A stretch of 64,000 nt of DNA from Ananas comosus (Eukaryota > Streptophyta > Magnoliopsida > Poales > Bromeliaceae), in NCBI RefSeq assembly GCF_001540865.1, contig NC_033638.1, positions 10,183,315-10,247,314 of the forward strand, written 5' to 3'. This document shows positions 1 to 10,872 of this stretch, piece by piece. The notes under the pieces are model-generated. The model searched no databases and was not told the DNA's origin. It saw nothing but the letters and a program-made list of their open reading frames with translations. The position numbers were made by a program, and so were the translations under genes. Each line of letters starts with the position of its first letter. Position 1 is the first letter of the stretch.

Positions 1-306
1 GCAACCCCTGAGATCGAAGTACAACCAAAATGGTCAATGTACAGAGAGATTAGAAACATTCACGAACGCTAAAGACCATCCCTTCCAATGAAAAGAGAAA
101 ATGAAAGAGAACCTAAGGTTATGGGAAATATCAAGTGAATACCTTAAGACAAAATGACAAGCCCAAGGTAAATGGATCCGCATAGAAAAACAAATGAGAT
201 CATACCCCTGCAAGCAAAGTAAGCTGTAATTAGCAGGCCTAAGACAAAACTTATAGCTCAGTGAGTCCCATTTTGTGTTTTATAAAGCAACATAAAGGAA
301 TCGTAC

Positions 307-2321
307 CATATAATTCCCCATCCAACACCAGTACAAGGGCAAGGACAGATCTCGGCGAATTTCTCAGCATCGCTTGAGTGCACTCTTCGAGATATCAAAT
401 CATCATATATATCTGCAGCAGAAGATTCAAAATATATGTTGAAATTGCAGTGCTTGCTCTTTATTTTTATTTTTTCATTGTTATGATTTAAAGGCGTAAG
501 ATAGAAGAGACTATCCTTACCATAAACTGAAAATAAGCTGTTCATCACACCTGTAGCTTGCAAATAAGTGCACATGGTCAGTGACGATTAGCTTATGAGT
601 CATCAAAAACTATTCTGATAATCAGGAGAAAATATGGAGCAGCTCACACCTATGAACAAGATGACGTAGCGAAGAATGCGGAACTTTGTAGTTTCTTGCA
701 AAACCCAAACGATGGCAAGAAATATGATAAAACCTAAACAGATTAGCGTTTGTAAGCAACTATCTTATGGATGTCAATTTATTCAATCTGAATATAACGA
801 AGTTTGTATTATACTTTACCTATACAGAGTCCTCGAAGTGTCCACTGCATAATTCAAGATCATACAGCAAGATAAAAAGAGAAGATTAAAGTTCAGTAAA
901 AGGCTAACAGAATTACTACCGGGTTTGCATGAGGGACAAAAAAATAAGAATACAAAATTAGATGCTTACATTTTTAGCAACAAAAAGGACAACAAATAAT
1001 GCAAGTATAAAGCAGCCGGCTGCAATTCTTGTGGTGAGAAGATTTGTGGATGCAAGTATAAAAACCATTCCCCAAAATGACGAACCAAGATCTGAGAGTT
1101 AGAGAGCATTATCCGCCAGCCAAAATAACAAAGTAGAAAAGAGATTTAATATTTTCAGTACAATTATCAGACATCAGCAGAAGATTATGTCATAAAATGA
1201 ACAGCAAAAGGCGGAAAATGCATTACACCCAGCAGGCAAGATAATCCAATAGATGCCGCCACGAGTTTGAGTACTGCCACCCTCGTTGGCATGAACCTGC
1301 ATACCCTCCACCTGTATAGACAAGAAGAGTAAAACGGCATGACGAATGCCCGCGCGTATAAACATATGAATTCATGTTGGATACTGATAGAAAGGATCTA
1401 TCCGGAATAAAGTTAGGGGACACGGTGCCTCTAGAAGCGGTAGAAAAGCATTTTTCGAACAAAACATCAGGAGTTTTCTACATTGGCTAGAAATTCAAAT
1501 TTTCTTTTACGCTTCAAAGGCAGAAGCTCCAATTAGAAGCTTCTGCTTCTATTTCTATAGCAGGAAACATTAGGGGAAGCTTTAAGGCTTGGTTTACCGA
1601 ACTCGGGTTTTCTGGATAAGTAGAGCTGTTTAGAAAAGCATTAACATCTTTCTCTAGAAGAATCTTTCCCACAACTTCTTGCTGAAAGAGAAGTAGGAAC
1701 TTCAAATTGAAACCTCTACTTTAGGATCTAACATCAGCAAGAGCTCCAAACTTTTCATCTTCTCAAAGTAGAAAAGCTACCTGATAAGCCAAACCAAAAA
1801 GATAGCTTGTACAAAAAGCCATTACTGCTTCTCTAATCAAACGCAGCATTTCCGCAGTTAACCAGCATATATAAAGCAAGATCAACCAAGCAACAACAGA
1901 ACCATATAATAGTGCGTGTTTTGTGCATCGATTAAACAATTAAAATAGAATCTACAACAGTAAGAAGTCGAGCATCGTACATCGCCGCACGTTAGTTTAC
2001 AAGCGAGAGCATGACTCGTCTCGTGAAGAAACACCGTGATGAGCTTGAACGGGGTGAGCAACACCGTCCTCCACAACTACAACCAAGTTAACACGGTACC
2101 AACATAAGAATCAACAAAAAGCGATTCTACTTAAAAAGCCCCTTTAGATCCAATCAAAACCACATATTATACTACAAAACCCTTCGCCCCTACTAAATCT
2201 ACCTAAAAAATGACAACGGAGTGGAACATACGGCGAGGATTACGAAGATGAACACGCCAATGCACGCGATGAAGACCACTTGACGGCGATCGCAGCAGTT
2301 TTTGAGCTCCCAATTGATCAT
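307..2321 (-). CDS. Peptidase M50B-like membrane protein, 3' end off window
   Basis: Conserved plant multi-pass membrane protein of the M50B-like (site-2-protease-like, PF13398) family. I traced eight coding exons with GT/AG borders and consistent phase: 2232-2321, 1981-2076, 1227-1311, 970-1091, 820-844, 650-733, 521-550 and 307-412. They give about 212 residues. The start ATG at 2321 begins MINWELKNCC. A hydrophobic stretch follows (about residues 15-30), then the metalloprotease motif HETSH at residues 48-52 (HExxH). Downstream come the family-typical EGMQVHANEGG segment, more membrane segments, and a Cys-rich CPCPCTGVGWG near the end. The last exon begins with phase 2 and should lie left of position 1, so the C-terminal 20 or so residues are missing. 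The substrate is not known to me. The family assignment is from recalled homologues and the exon borders are read directly. The leader carries CTT and GA runs. Confidence 0.85.
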
Positions 2322-2405
2322 CTTCTTCTTCTTCTTCTTCCTCTCCCTCCTCTTCTCTCCTTCACTCTGTATATCCTCCTCACAAGCTTCTAGATCTCGC
2401 CCGCC

Positions 2406-2408
<3 letters not shown>

Positions 2409-2440
<32 letters not shown>
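2409..2440. repeat. (GA)n microsatellite in the peptidase leader
   Basis: About 16 GA units directly upstream (minus-strand sense CT) of the M50B-like start codon, next to a CTT-rich run at 2321-2345. It probably lies in the 5' leader and could bind GAGA-binding BPC factors, but that is inference. Confidence 0.85.
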
Positions 2441-2442
<2 letters not shown>

Positions 2443-2444
2443 GG

Positions 2445-4642
2445 ATTTGGGAACAGAGGAGAAGAAACCAACAGAGGCAAAACAACAAACAGGTGAGGGG
2501 CGCGGTGGAAGCTTCGCTCCGATTGGGCGGAAGAGGGAAGAGGGGGGAAGGAAGGGGTTACGCGTTACGAGTTACGACTCGGGTCTTTCGAAATTTCGGA
2601 GCTGGTCAAACCCGGAGATTTGCATTTTGGCCCCTTAAAAGGGGCTTAATTACTTAAATGCCGTTTCTTGTTTTTTAAGGTAGAGACTGAATGGGTGAGA
2701 TTTAATTTTTAAGAAAATGCGCGGACGTGGAAGCACGAGGATAGAAAAAATAGAAGAACATTTTCAAACAATATTTCTAAAAATTAGCTTGACCTATAAT
2801 GTTCACTAATAAACTTAAGAAACTAAATTAATTAATTAATGCATCAGGATACACATAAAATTGTTCCTAAGATAAACTTAAGATTAATTAGAAGCAGCAA
2901 TAGCTTGCTGGAACTCGTAGACCATTTCTACTCTATGAAGGCATCAAACTATCAACTGTTCAAAGTATTCAACACTAAGCTTACGAATAACAAATCAATA
3001 AGGCATGAGAAACAAACAAATTTTAATACTTTAAAATTCAAGTATACATTACAATTGGAGCAAGTTGCGATGGCTCGGGAGCAAAGAAAGAAGAAAGAAA
3101 ATGAAAGGCGGCTTTGGTAGTTGCCCTATCCCACCAAATCAAAAGTCCAAGCACAAGAAAAACGCCATGCAAGGAAAGAAAACAAGCCGCACACATAACT
3201 TTGCTTTAATCTTCGACAATCACGCATAATTTTTGCGTTGTTTGCACCTGTGTTGATTATCGGCATGCTAAAACTAGCGTAAGGTATCCTAGTTAGCTAG
3301 AAAAAGTTGGTGTGCCTGACGATTTCTCGGCTTTCGAAACCTCAAACATAGGCACACATGCTGGATTAGAAACTTCTTCGTAATGCATGCAGCAAGCGAT
3401 CGGAGCGTGTTAAGACCGTGCCAAAGTTCTTCAATAATGTTGATCAGGATAAATCATTCCAGCTGCATCATCTATGTGTTCCTGCATGAAAAAGAAACAA
3501 TTAAATTGGTCCATAAACTTGATGTGTTTCATCCATAAACCCGAATTAGCTTGGGCTATTATGCTTGAATGCAAAAGAAATGGAAGATGAAGTTTCATTG
3601 AAAGAAAGAAAGGGCTAAAAACGTTCAATTAGAACCTCTTGCTGTTCAATCACATTTAGAATTCATGTATCCGAGATCGTATGATTTTATCAACCTAAGT
3701 CATTAACACGAGAGGAAAGAACACTTTATTGCAAACTGACCGAAATCTCAATTGGGAGATAGAGAAAAGAAATCAATGCGGAAAGCATCAGATTCCATAT
3801 GGTTATGACATATTAATTTCAATCATAAGCAACAGATTCCATATAGATTCCATATGGTTATGACATATTAATTTCAATCATAAGCAACAGATTCCATATG
3901 GTTATGCCATCACGGAATTTCAACCATAAAGGAAAAAAACATTGATCTAAGCAAGAAGTTTATAGCCTCTACCAGCAGCAACATCGACAACCAAGAAGAA
4001 TAAAGTAAAGTGTAAATCGAGGAAAAGCGCTTCTCGAAAACCAAGAAGAATAAAGGAAAGCGTAAACTGACAAAAAGCGCTTACTAAAAGCAACAAGAAT
4101 AAAGGAGAAGGCAAATTCCAGCGCGGAAGTTTGGATAAGATTAATCGGCTAGCACATGCTATCTAACAACTTTAGAAGTAATTGCCATAATTTTTTGTTA
4201 AAGATTATGGAAGTTACAGTTGCGAAGATTAACCTAGTGGCTTATAACTTTCCGCGCAAATGGTAACTATATCTCACAAGGAAAGCTTTTCTGTAGAGGC
4301 ATTATGTAAACAGCAAAACATAATGTGGCAACTCGGGTTGTTGATCGCCTCTATCAGACTACTACTAGTAATCTAAAATTGAGAAACTACGACGACCAGA
4401 ATACAAGGAAAAGCATAACCACATAGTGCTCAAAGAACTGGTTGACAACAAGTTTATTTTACGCAAATTTGAGCTCTAAATGCAACTTTCAAACAATTTC
4501 ATTCATGTAACCATGCATTTTCAAAACCTCAAACAGCATATTAAATTGACGAAGGGATTACCGGTCATCGTAAATCTATATAATAACATAAGTCAATCGA
4601 ATTCTGCAAACTACATTTCTTACCAAAGCAAAAAGGAGTTCC
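2445..4642. other. Intergenic / 3' flank of SLOW GREEN 1-like gene
   Basis: No complete gene is visible. On the minus strand, 3424-3481 looks like a terminal exon: an acceptor TGCAG, then 16 codons reading EHIDDAAGMIYPDQHY and a stop. No matching upstream exon was found. The stretch also holds a 55 bp tandem duplication (3790-3910) and a degenerate repeat near 3990-4110 in which CCAAGAAGAATAAAG recurs. Confidence 0.5.
3790..3910. repeat. 55 bp tandem duplication
   Basis: A 55 bp unit starting AGATTCCATATGGTTATGAC is repeated at 3790 and 3845 with a third partial start near 3889. The copies are almost identical, so the duplication is recent. No coding content. Confidence 0.85.
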
Positions 4643-5722
4643 TCAACTCTTCAAAGCATCCTTTCGTCTATTTTCTTCTATCTGCCCAAACACTTTCATA
4701 GCTATCATACCGTCATCGAAGAAGCGGCCGTAAGGATGCCCCTTCGGAACAAGCCTTCGATACTTCTCGAACTGCTTCTCCGCCTCATCCTTCTTCATCA
4801 ACAAGCTATACACAATCCCCTGACACAGGTAGGGCCGGAAATCACTCGGCTCCTCCCTCGCCAAATCACCGTAGATCTTGAGCGAATCTTCGTACTTCCC
4901 CTGTATAACCTTAATCTGCGCCGTCAGTAGCTTGAAGTCCCTCAAATCATCCTTTCTCTTCTCCTTCTTGCACGCTTCCATGGCGCCCTCAATTCTCTTT
5001 GCGATGAGATCTAGTTCCTCAGGGTTCCCTGATTGGGAGGAGGCCAGTATGAGGCCATGATAGGCCTCGACGAGCAGCGGATCCTTCTCCAGGAGCTCCT
5101 CGAAGCCTCGCCTCGCCACCGCGGCGTCGCCATTGGAGCAGTAGAGGTGGTATTTGAGGAGGGGGAGGTCTGCGTCGCTGGGATCGAGGAGGATGAGGCG
5201 GTCGACGATGGCGATGGCGTCGGGGAGCTTACCGGCCTTGATCTTGAGCTCCATTAGAGCACGGAGCGCGTCGGCGTCGTCCGGGTGGGAGGCGAGGCGC
5301 TCCTCGAGGAGCCGCTCCTTTTCGGGATCGACGAGGGCCGACGATTCACTTGAGGAGGAGGAGAAGGAGGAGGAGGAGGAGGAGGAGGAGGAGGGGAAGG
5401 TCTCCGCATGGACGGTGGTGGAGGGGGAGAAGGAGACCGCCGCGGTGGCGGCGGCGGCGGCGGCGGCTCGGGGATGGTTGGGGAAGCGAGCGAGGAGGAA
5501 GGCGGCGACGGCGAGTGCGGCGACGGGTCTGAGGAGGGAGAGGAAGGGGTCTAGGGTTTTGGGGGAGGGTGCGGGGGAGCGGTGCGAGGCGCGGAGGGGA
5601 AGAGGAGGGGGTTTGGAGGGGAAGGGTGAAAGGAGGAGGAGGGGAGTTTTGGAGAAGACGACGGGGCGGGAGGAGAGGAGGGGTTTGTTCGGAGAGAGAG
5701 GGGATCGGCACAGCGACTCCAT
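4643..5722 (-). CDS. SG1: SLOW GREEN 1-like chloroplast TPR protein
   Basis: Single-exon gene of 359 residues. The chosen start is the ATG at 5722 (MESLCRSPLS); seven more in-frame codons upstream begin only with TTG. The first 70 or so residues are Ser/Pro/Leu-rich with few acids, as in a plastid transit peptide. A short hydrophobic Ala-rich stretch follows (around residues 70-95), then a long Ser run, then a helical region of about 230 residues with TPR-like repeats: a PEKERLLEERL block, an LLDPSDADLPLLK block, an LLEKDPLLVEAYHGL block and a terminal LVPKGHPYGRFFDDGM block. In Arabidopsis SG1 is a chloroplast TPR protein needed for normal greening and thylakoid build-up. The order and phrasing of these blocks fit that family; identity is from recall, not alignment. 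The Ser run and (GGA)n tracts make this region repetitive in all frames. Confidence 0.8.
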   Translation of the reverse strand: MESLCRSPLSPNKPLLSSRPVVFSKTPLLLLSPFPSKPPPLPLRASHRSPAPSPKTLDPFLSLLRPVAALAVAAFLLARFPNHPRAAAAAAATAAVSFSPSTTVHAETFPSSSSSSSSSFSSSSSESSALVDPEKERLLEERLASHPDDADALRALMELKIKAGKLPDAIAIVDRLILLDPSDADLPLLKYHLYCSNGDAAVARRGFEELLEKDPLLVEAYHGLILASSQSGNPEELDLIAKRIEGAMEACKKEKRKDDLRDFKLLTAQIKVIQGKYEDSLKIYGDLAREEPSDFRPYLCQGIVYSLLMKKDEAEKQFEKYRRLVPKGHPYGRFFDDGMIAMKVFGQIEENRRKDALKS

Positions 5723-5743
5723 TGTTGGAGTTTGGAGAATCAA

Positions 5744-7367
5744 AACGAAAAGTGGGGTACTACTAAGGAAGAAGAAGAAGCGGGAGACTGGGAAGCAGGA
5801 AAAGCTAAGGCTGTTAATAGGCCCGGGCCGTAATGAGGCCCATAAGTGTTAGTGGACGTGGTGCTAAGCAATGAATTGAGCTACAACGGGCCGAGCCGAA
5901 ACATAAGGCCCATATTTTCTTTTTTATATTTATTTTATGAATTAGGCTTGAGTAAATCTGATCATACCGACCGGGCCCAACATTGGGCTCGGGACCTACC
6001 AGATTAAAAATAAATAAATAAATAGAGCCAAAATCGAACCCAACCTAACGTATGCTCTTCTAATCTAAATGTTGATAAAATCATCACCAAATTTCTCTGC
6101 ACTACCCCAAATTAGGAGGACAATAAATAAATAAAATCCCGAATTGATATTAGAATGCAGTAATAATAATAATAATAATAACGCATAGTACAAAAATACA
6201 ATGGTAACTATCCATCCGCTTTAGGTTTAATACTCGAAAAAGGATTTGGATCCTTACATGCATAAAATGTTGATTGAAAATTGTCACTTTTCAATCATCA
6301 TCATAAAAGACATCATGGCTGATGCTTGCTGGGAAACAGTTTGCGTTACCATGTTATAATGATATAAAAATAAAAAAATATATGACGTGTATGTTATGCA
6401 TGTCACACGATGAGACCGTGAACCATCTACTCGCGCAATGTGTCTTCATTAAGTTTATTTTGGTGATGGGTGTGGAGAATATTCAAGCTACGGAGATGAA
6501 AAACGATATTACTCATATCTGGGATAGGTGGATGGTGAAGATAAGATGGCAGGATACGAGGCATAGTCTCTCTGAATTGGCTGCGTGCTGATGGACTATA
6601 TGGAAGGCTAGGAACGATATGATCTTTCGAAACATCCAACTAGATCTCCTCGTGGCGGTGTACAAATTTAAGGAGCTGCTGAAATCCTGGGAGCTATGTG
6701 CATAAACTGCTAGACGTCCTATCATACCCGTTTTTTTTTTTTTTTTTTTTTCGCCCCCCTCCTTCGAGGCCCTGGCTACCTCACTCATGTAGCCTAATTC
6801 ATATTTTCAATGAATGAAGCAGATAGCGTGCTACCTTTTCTCAAATATATATATATATATATATATATATAGTTTTAAATTGGACAGAGGTAGAAGCATC
6901 TTGCGCGAATCCGGAACAAAACGCAGGAGTAAGACGCAAAGATTCGTCTTCTTTCGCAGTGATAAGGACGTAAAATGGCTCAACACTCATTTTCTACATT
7001 TGCGTGCACGCTCCACATCTCTCTCGATCGAAAATATATTACTCGCGTGCATTATCGCACATCGTTCTAAGTTTCTGACTAATTCACATTATTTCCTAAT
7101 TACACTCTTTATGAGGATAACATTTTTTTAAAAATTATCTTTTTTTTTTTGTGTGTGTGCATGTGAAGGGAAAAGAGCGAAAACCATCACCTCACAATTC
7201 CATAGCTAAAAGCTATACACTGTAGCGGATTATTATAAGTTCTTCGAGAAAAATAAAAATAAAAATAGAAATCCACCCATACTTTATTTGTCTCCTAGCC
7301 TACTAATTCTTGTGAACTAATTTTGTTTTATTAAAAGAAAAAAAAACACTACTGCTACGTACGAGAG
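5744..7367. other. Intergenic, with a LINE remnant
   Basis: AT-rich spacer between the divergent 5' side of the SG1-like gene and the 3' end of the small TIGR01589-family gene. It holds a (TAA)n run at about 6162-6181, the LINE remnant listed separately, and a (TA)n run at 6845-6870. No other coding signal seen. Confidence 0.6.
6310..6870 (+). mobile_element. Degenerate LINE 3' end (zf-RVT region)
   Basis: The frame from about 6313 encodes a zinc-binding-in-reverse-transcriptase type tail: CMLC, then ETVNHLLAQC, then IWDRW. After an in-frame TGA it continues as WTIWKARNDMIF and ends at a TAA near 6703. This CxxC..HxxxxC plus W..WKARN layout is typical of the C-terminal end of plant non-LTR retrotransposon ORF2. 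Only this 3' part remains and it carries a premature stop, so it is dead. A T21 tract, a short 3' UTR and the tail GATAGCGTGCTACCT (about 6820-6834) follow, then a (TA)n run. That tail also ends the SINE copies in this window. Confidence 0.75.
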
Positions 7368-8793
7368 CTACTCCGCATTCACACCATTAACACCTCTCGC
7401 TCTTCTCCGTCCGTACGCTTCGAAGAACTCCTTGTTCTCCTTCTCCAGCTCCTTCCACACTGCACACATATATTGTTCAACATAAATGTTAAATATATAT
7501 TATTTTCTGATACTTTAATTTTTAAAAACTTAATTATTATTTTAGAGCGCAAGAATTTATGAGTTTCAGATGACTTATCAATAAGCTTCGAAGTTCAGAC
7601 GCGAAGAATAATTTAAATTCGATAAAAATTATTATGACCTCATATTATGTAACACGTGGTGGTTATATATATATATATGCCTATATATATAACAGTATAT
7701 ATAGAGAGATATTTAGATCCTATGTATCCGTGTTCTGAAAATAATTAAAAATCTATTTTACAGAAACGATATATATATAATAAATATATGAACAGGGATA
7801 GATTAAATTTGCGTTTGGATAAAACTTAATTATATTAAATAAAAAAGCATTTAATTAGAAAAAAAGGAATAAAAAAAAAGTAAATTTTTATAAATAAAAA
7901 ATAATGATATTATTCTCTTATTATATTTGAATTTAAATTTTTAAATATTTAAAAATTTTCAAAATTAAAATTTTTAATTTTTAAAATTTTAAAATAAGAT
8001 TAGGGTTGGGAATAGATAATAAAAATAATTTATTATAATAAATTTATAATTTTTTTAAAATTCTACTTAAACTTAAATTTAACAAAAAAAATTATTATAA
8101 TATTTAAATATAATTTAGTATAAATTTTATTATAATATTTAAATATAAATAATATCTATTAATATAGTACAATTAATAATTTTATAATAAAAATAATGTA
8201 TTATAATTTATAAAAAACTATATTTATATAATTTAGTTTTAATTCAATTTATAATTTTAATTAAATTTGAAATTAAAGCATTAAAATAGGACTATTCCAC
8301 TAAAATAATAGAATAGCAAATTTTTTGCTATTCCGGAATAGCCGAAAATAGCAAGATTTAACCGTAATAAAATATTTCGATCAAATTTCACCTTATTTGA
8401 CGGAATAGCAGCAATAACTTTCGTTACCACCGCTTATCCCCCGAACAAAACGGGATCTATATATATCTGTTTCGGGTTATGTTTATGTGCCCACCAATTG
8501 TTCGACGAAATGTCTCAGACAAAAACAAGAAAACGGAGCGAATTAATTCCAACCTGTGGAGGTGACTGCGGGTTTGATGTCGGCGTGCTTCGCGAGCGCC
8601 TCCGCGCACTCCTCCATGCTCATCTCGAAGAGGAGGCACCGCTCGATCAGGTGCTGCACCTGAAACCCCAAACACCCACCAAACCAAATTAATGCCGCAT
8701 TAAATTGATCAGCGCAATATGGTAATCCCTACTTGTTGAGTAATTAGTTACCAATCTGATGTAGGAAGCGGGGGAGTGGTCTCCGATCGCCAT
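7368..8793 (-). CDS. Small plant-specific protein, TIGR01589 / A_thal_3526 family
   Basis: Three exons with clean GT/AG borders: 8752-8793, 8554-8659 and 7368-7459, giving 79 residues. The protein begins MAIGDHSPASYIRL. It continues through VQHLIERCLLFEMSMEECAE and AKHADIKPAVTST into VWKELEKENKEFFEAYGRRR, then a short variable tail and TAG. The VQHLIE...MSxEEC..AL.KHA.I.P..T.TVWKELEKEN pattern is the roughly 57-residue plant-only domain known as A_thal_3526 (PF09713/TIGR01589), whose function is not established. The protein is charged, helical and has no signal peptide or membrane span. The second intron (7460-8553) is about 1.1 kb and very AT-rich. A TATA box and G-boxes lie just upstream. 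Confidence 0.88.
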
Positions 8794-8823
8794 TGTTGGA
8801 GGAGTAAGAAGCTACGAGGAGAA

Positions 8824-9052
8824 GACGACGACGACGACGACGACGACGATGTCGTATATATAGAGAGAGAACGGGTGTGGAGATCACGTGGGAGCGAGGA
8901 GATTATTGGGGGAGGCGAGATGAGGAGGGGCGGTGATTGATAATTTAATAAAAAACAAATTAGGGGAAATGGAGCGGGCGGTGACGTGGCAAATATCTAA
9001 AGATGAGTTGGATGCGAACCACACCACTCCACGTGACACGTCGACCCACGTG
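8824..9052 (-). promoter_or_regulatory. Promoter of the TIGR01589-family gene: TATA box and three G-boxes
   Basis: A TATATATA element sits at 8855-8862, about 60 bp upstream of the ATG, with a (GAC)n run (8824-8849) between. Upstream, perfect G-box cores CACGTG occur at 8885-8890, 9030-9035 and 9047-9052, with a further GACGTGGC at about 8982. bZIP and bHLH/PIF factors bind such sites in light and abscisic-acid responses; regulation here is inferred. Confidence 0.6.
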
Positions 9053-9119
9053 GCAGCGTCGAGGAGGATTACGGTTCACCGGGCGCATTCAACGGCTCAA
9101 ATTTCTCATAGGCGAGAAA

Positions 9120-9240
9120 TTATTGTTTACACCGGGTGCACCCGCATCCTTTCTTATTTTATTTTTAAGTACGAAATGAAATTAGTCGACCACAGGGGGC
9201 GGTTCATAGGTTGTGTGGATGCACCTGGTGCAGGCAATTC
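9120..9240. mobile_element. Small MITE-like element with TGCACC-type inverted ends
   Basis: About 120 bp bounded by imperfect inverted repeats: ATTGTTTACACCGGGTGCAC on the left and, read in reverse complement on the right, ATTGCCTGCACCAGGTGCAT. Similar ends bound 25035-25327. No coding capacity. Boundaries approximate. Confidence 0.4.
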
Positions 9241-9283
9241 TTTCTCTTTTTCTATCAATAGTTTAATTAACTAAGATACAGAC

Positions 9284-9415
9284 CAACTAACCGTCCCCAT
9301 AGCAAATGGCAAAAGGCTTGGTGGTTGATACCCGAGACCCAAGTTCGAATCCTAGTTGATTCACATTTTCAGTTAAATTTATTTCTAAATGAAATAAACA
9401 AAACGACCTTGCTAC
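9284..9415 (+). mobile_element. SINE copy C (diverged 3' end)
   Basis: Matches the SINE copies at 58369, 58674 and 27410 (minus): GGCTTGGTGGTTGATACCCG, then a tRNA-type B-box-like AAGTTCGAATCC, then TAAATTTATTTCTAAATGAA. The 3' tail is diverged (AAACGACCTTGCTAC) and has no A tail, so it is an older copy. Confidence 0.75.
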
Positions 9416-10090
9416 AATTTGAATTAGTCCTAATCTAAAACACTTCGTACGATTCCAATCAACGGACAGAGTCCAAATTAAAAATTGAGCTAGTAATAAG
9501 CTACTGATTTTTAGACCGAATTAGGCGAACTACTTCAGAAGTAGACAAGCCACTTCTAAAAGTGACTACACCCACAGCGAGACAGTACTCATTTGCAGCA
9601 GGGCCAAACCTTCTAGGGCGATGGGTCTCTTGCACCTTTTGCGCGTCCTATATTTTGATTCTCAGATCAGCTCATTTTGGTCCCCATCTCATTTATAATG
9701 CCGGTCCCGTTCGTTCGCGCTCTGGAAACCACTGCTTCTTTTTTCTTCTTCTTCTTTATCATCTTTCTTAGAGATGGTTGGTTATATTGTCTCGGTGGAT
9801 AAGTTATTTAAAAGCAAAAGTAAAAGACTCCAATAGGCTATCGTGCTGCAACTAGATTTTTGTCATTCTACTGGGCCATAAATTTGTTTTTTGAATATCT
9901 TTTTGGGCCGTGAGTGATCGGCCCAAGAGTAGTCTCGGGCTGGACCAATTTGTATGTGTCGGTGCCGAGCCTGGTCCAAGGCCTTCGCATTTGGGCTTGA
10001 CAAAGTTAAATTTGTTTAAACCTGAACCAGTTTAGATGGTCCGAATGAAAGTAAGAGAGTAAATAGATGGTCGATGATGCAGATGTACTT

Positions 10091-10872
10091 AGGGGCTGTT
10101 TGCTTATATGCATTTCTAACTGCAGTGCAGCTGAAAATATATGCATCTATTAAATTTTTGTTTGGTTTGATATAGTTAGGCCTAACTACTGTAGTTGCAT
10201 CTGCACGAGAAGGCTCAACTGTAGCAATTCGGCCGAAGTTGTCTCACCCTTTAAAAAAATAAATAAAGTGTTTAAAAAATAAATAAAGTGTTTTTTTTTT
10301 CATATGCTTTTTTTTAACTATTTTTTTACTAAAAATACCTATTCATGAAATATGCTGGGATTTTAATAATGTATGTTAGGGATGAATAATCTTTTTTTAT
10401 AAACTTTTTTTTTTCAAGAATACCCATTCATAAAATTTGCTAGGTTTAATAATATCTGTTAGGGTTCAATAATTTTTTTTCATACGCTTCCTTTTTTTCA
10501 GTTTACTAATTCAATAATATTTTAATTTTTGTTTTGACCAAATTTATAGTATATTTGTATTTAAAATTCATTAAATTATAGATAATTTTATAATATATAA
10601 ATTATATATAGATATAAAAGTTTTAATCAATAATTAAAAGATCTCATGATTATGCTATGTTTGGAAAAGGTAATTTCATCTTTTTATCTAAAAATTGGCA
10701 GAATTTACAAATATAAATTTCAACTACAGCCTACCAAATAGAAGAAATATAATCGCAGCAGTTGTAACTCCATATAACCAAACAGAATAGGTATAGTTAT
10801 GATCGCAATATTTACAATTGTATGTACTTTCAAGTACACTATTTTTATAACTACATCCAACCAAACGGCTTA
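10091..10872. mobile_element. Candidate non-autonomous DNA transposon
   Basis: AT-rich 780 bp block bounded by AGGGGCTGTTTGCTTATATG on the left and CCAACCAAACGGCTTA on the right, which are roughly inverted. Internal phrases such as CCATATAACCAAACAG also resemble hAT or Tourist-type termini. No ORF. The ends are imperfect and no clear target duplication was found. Confidence 0.35.

Noticed and set aside
3790..4110. Regularly spaced direct repeats that might suggest a CRISPR array
   Set aside because: Plant nuclear context, tandem units without unique spacers, only two to three copies.
5154..5852. Long Arg/Glu-rich plus-strand frame opposite the SG1-like gene
   Set aside because: It is the antisense shadow of GC-rich, Ser-rich coding sequence; no family motif and low-complexity composition.
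7806..8452. AT-rich block with GCGTTTGG and CCGAACAAAACGG edges as a transposon
   Set aside because: End match is too short and no target duplication found; it overlaps the second intron of the small TIGR01589-family gene.
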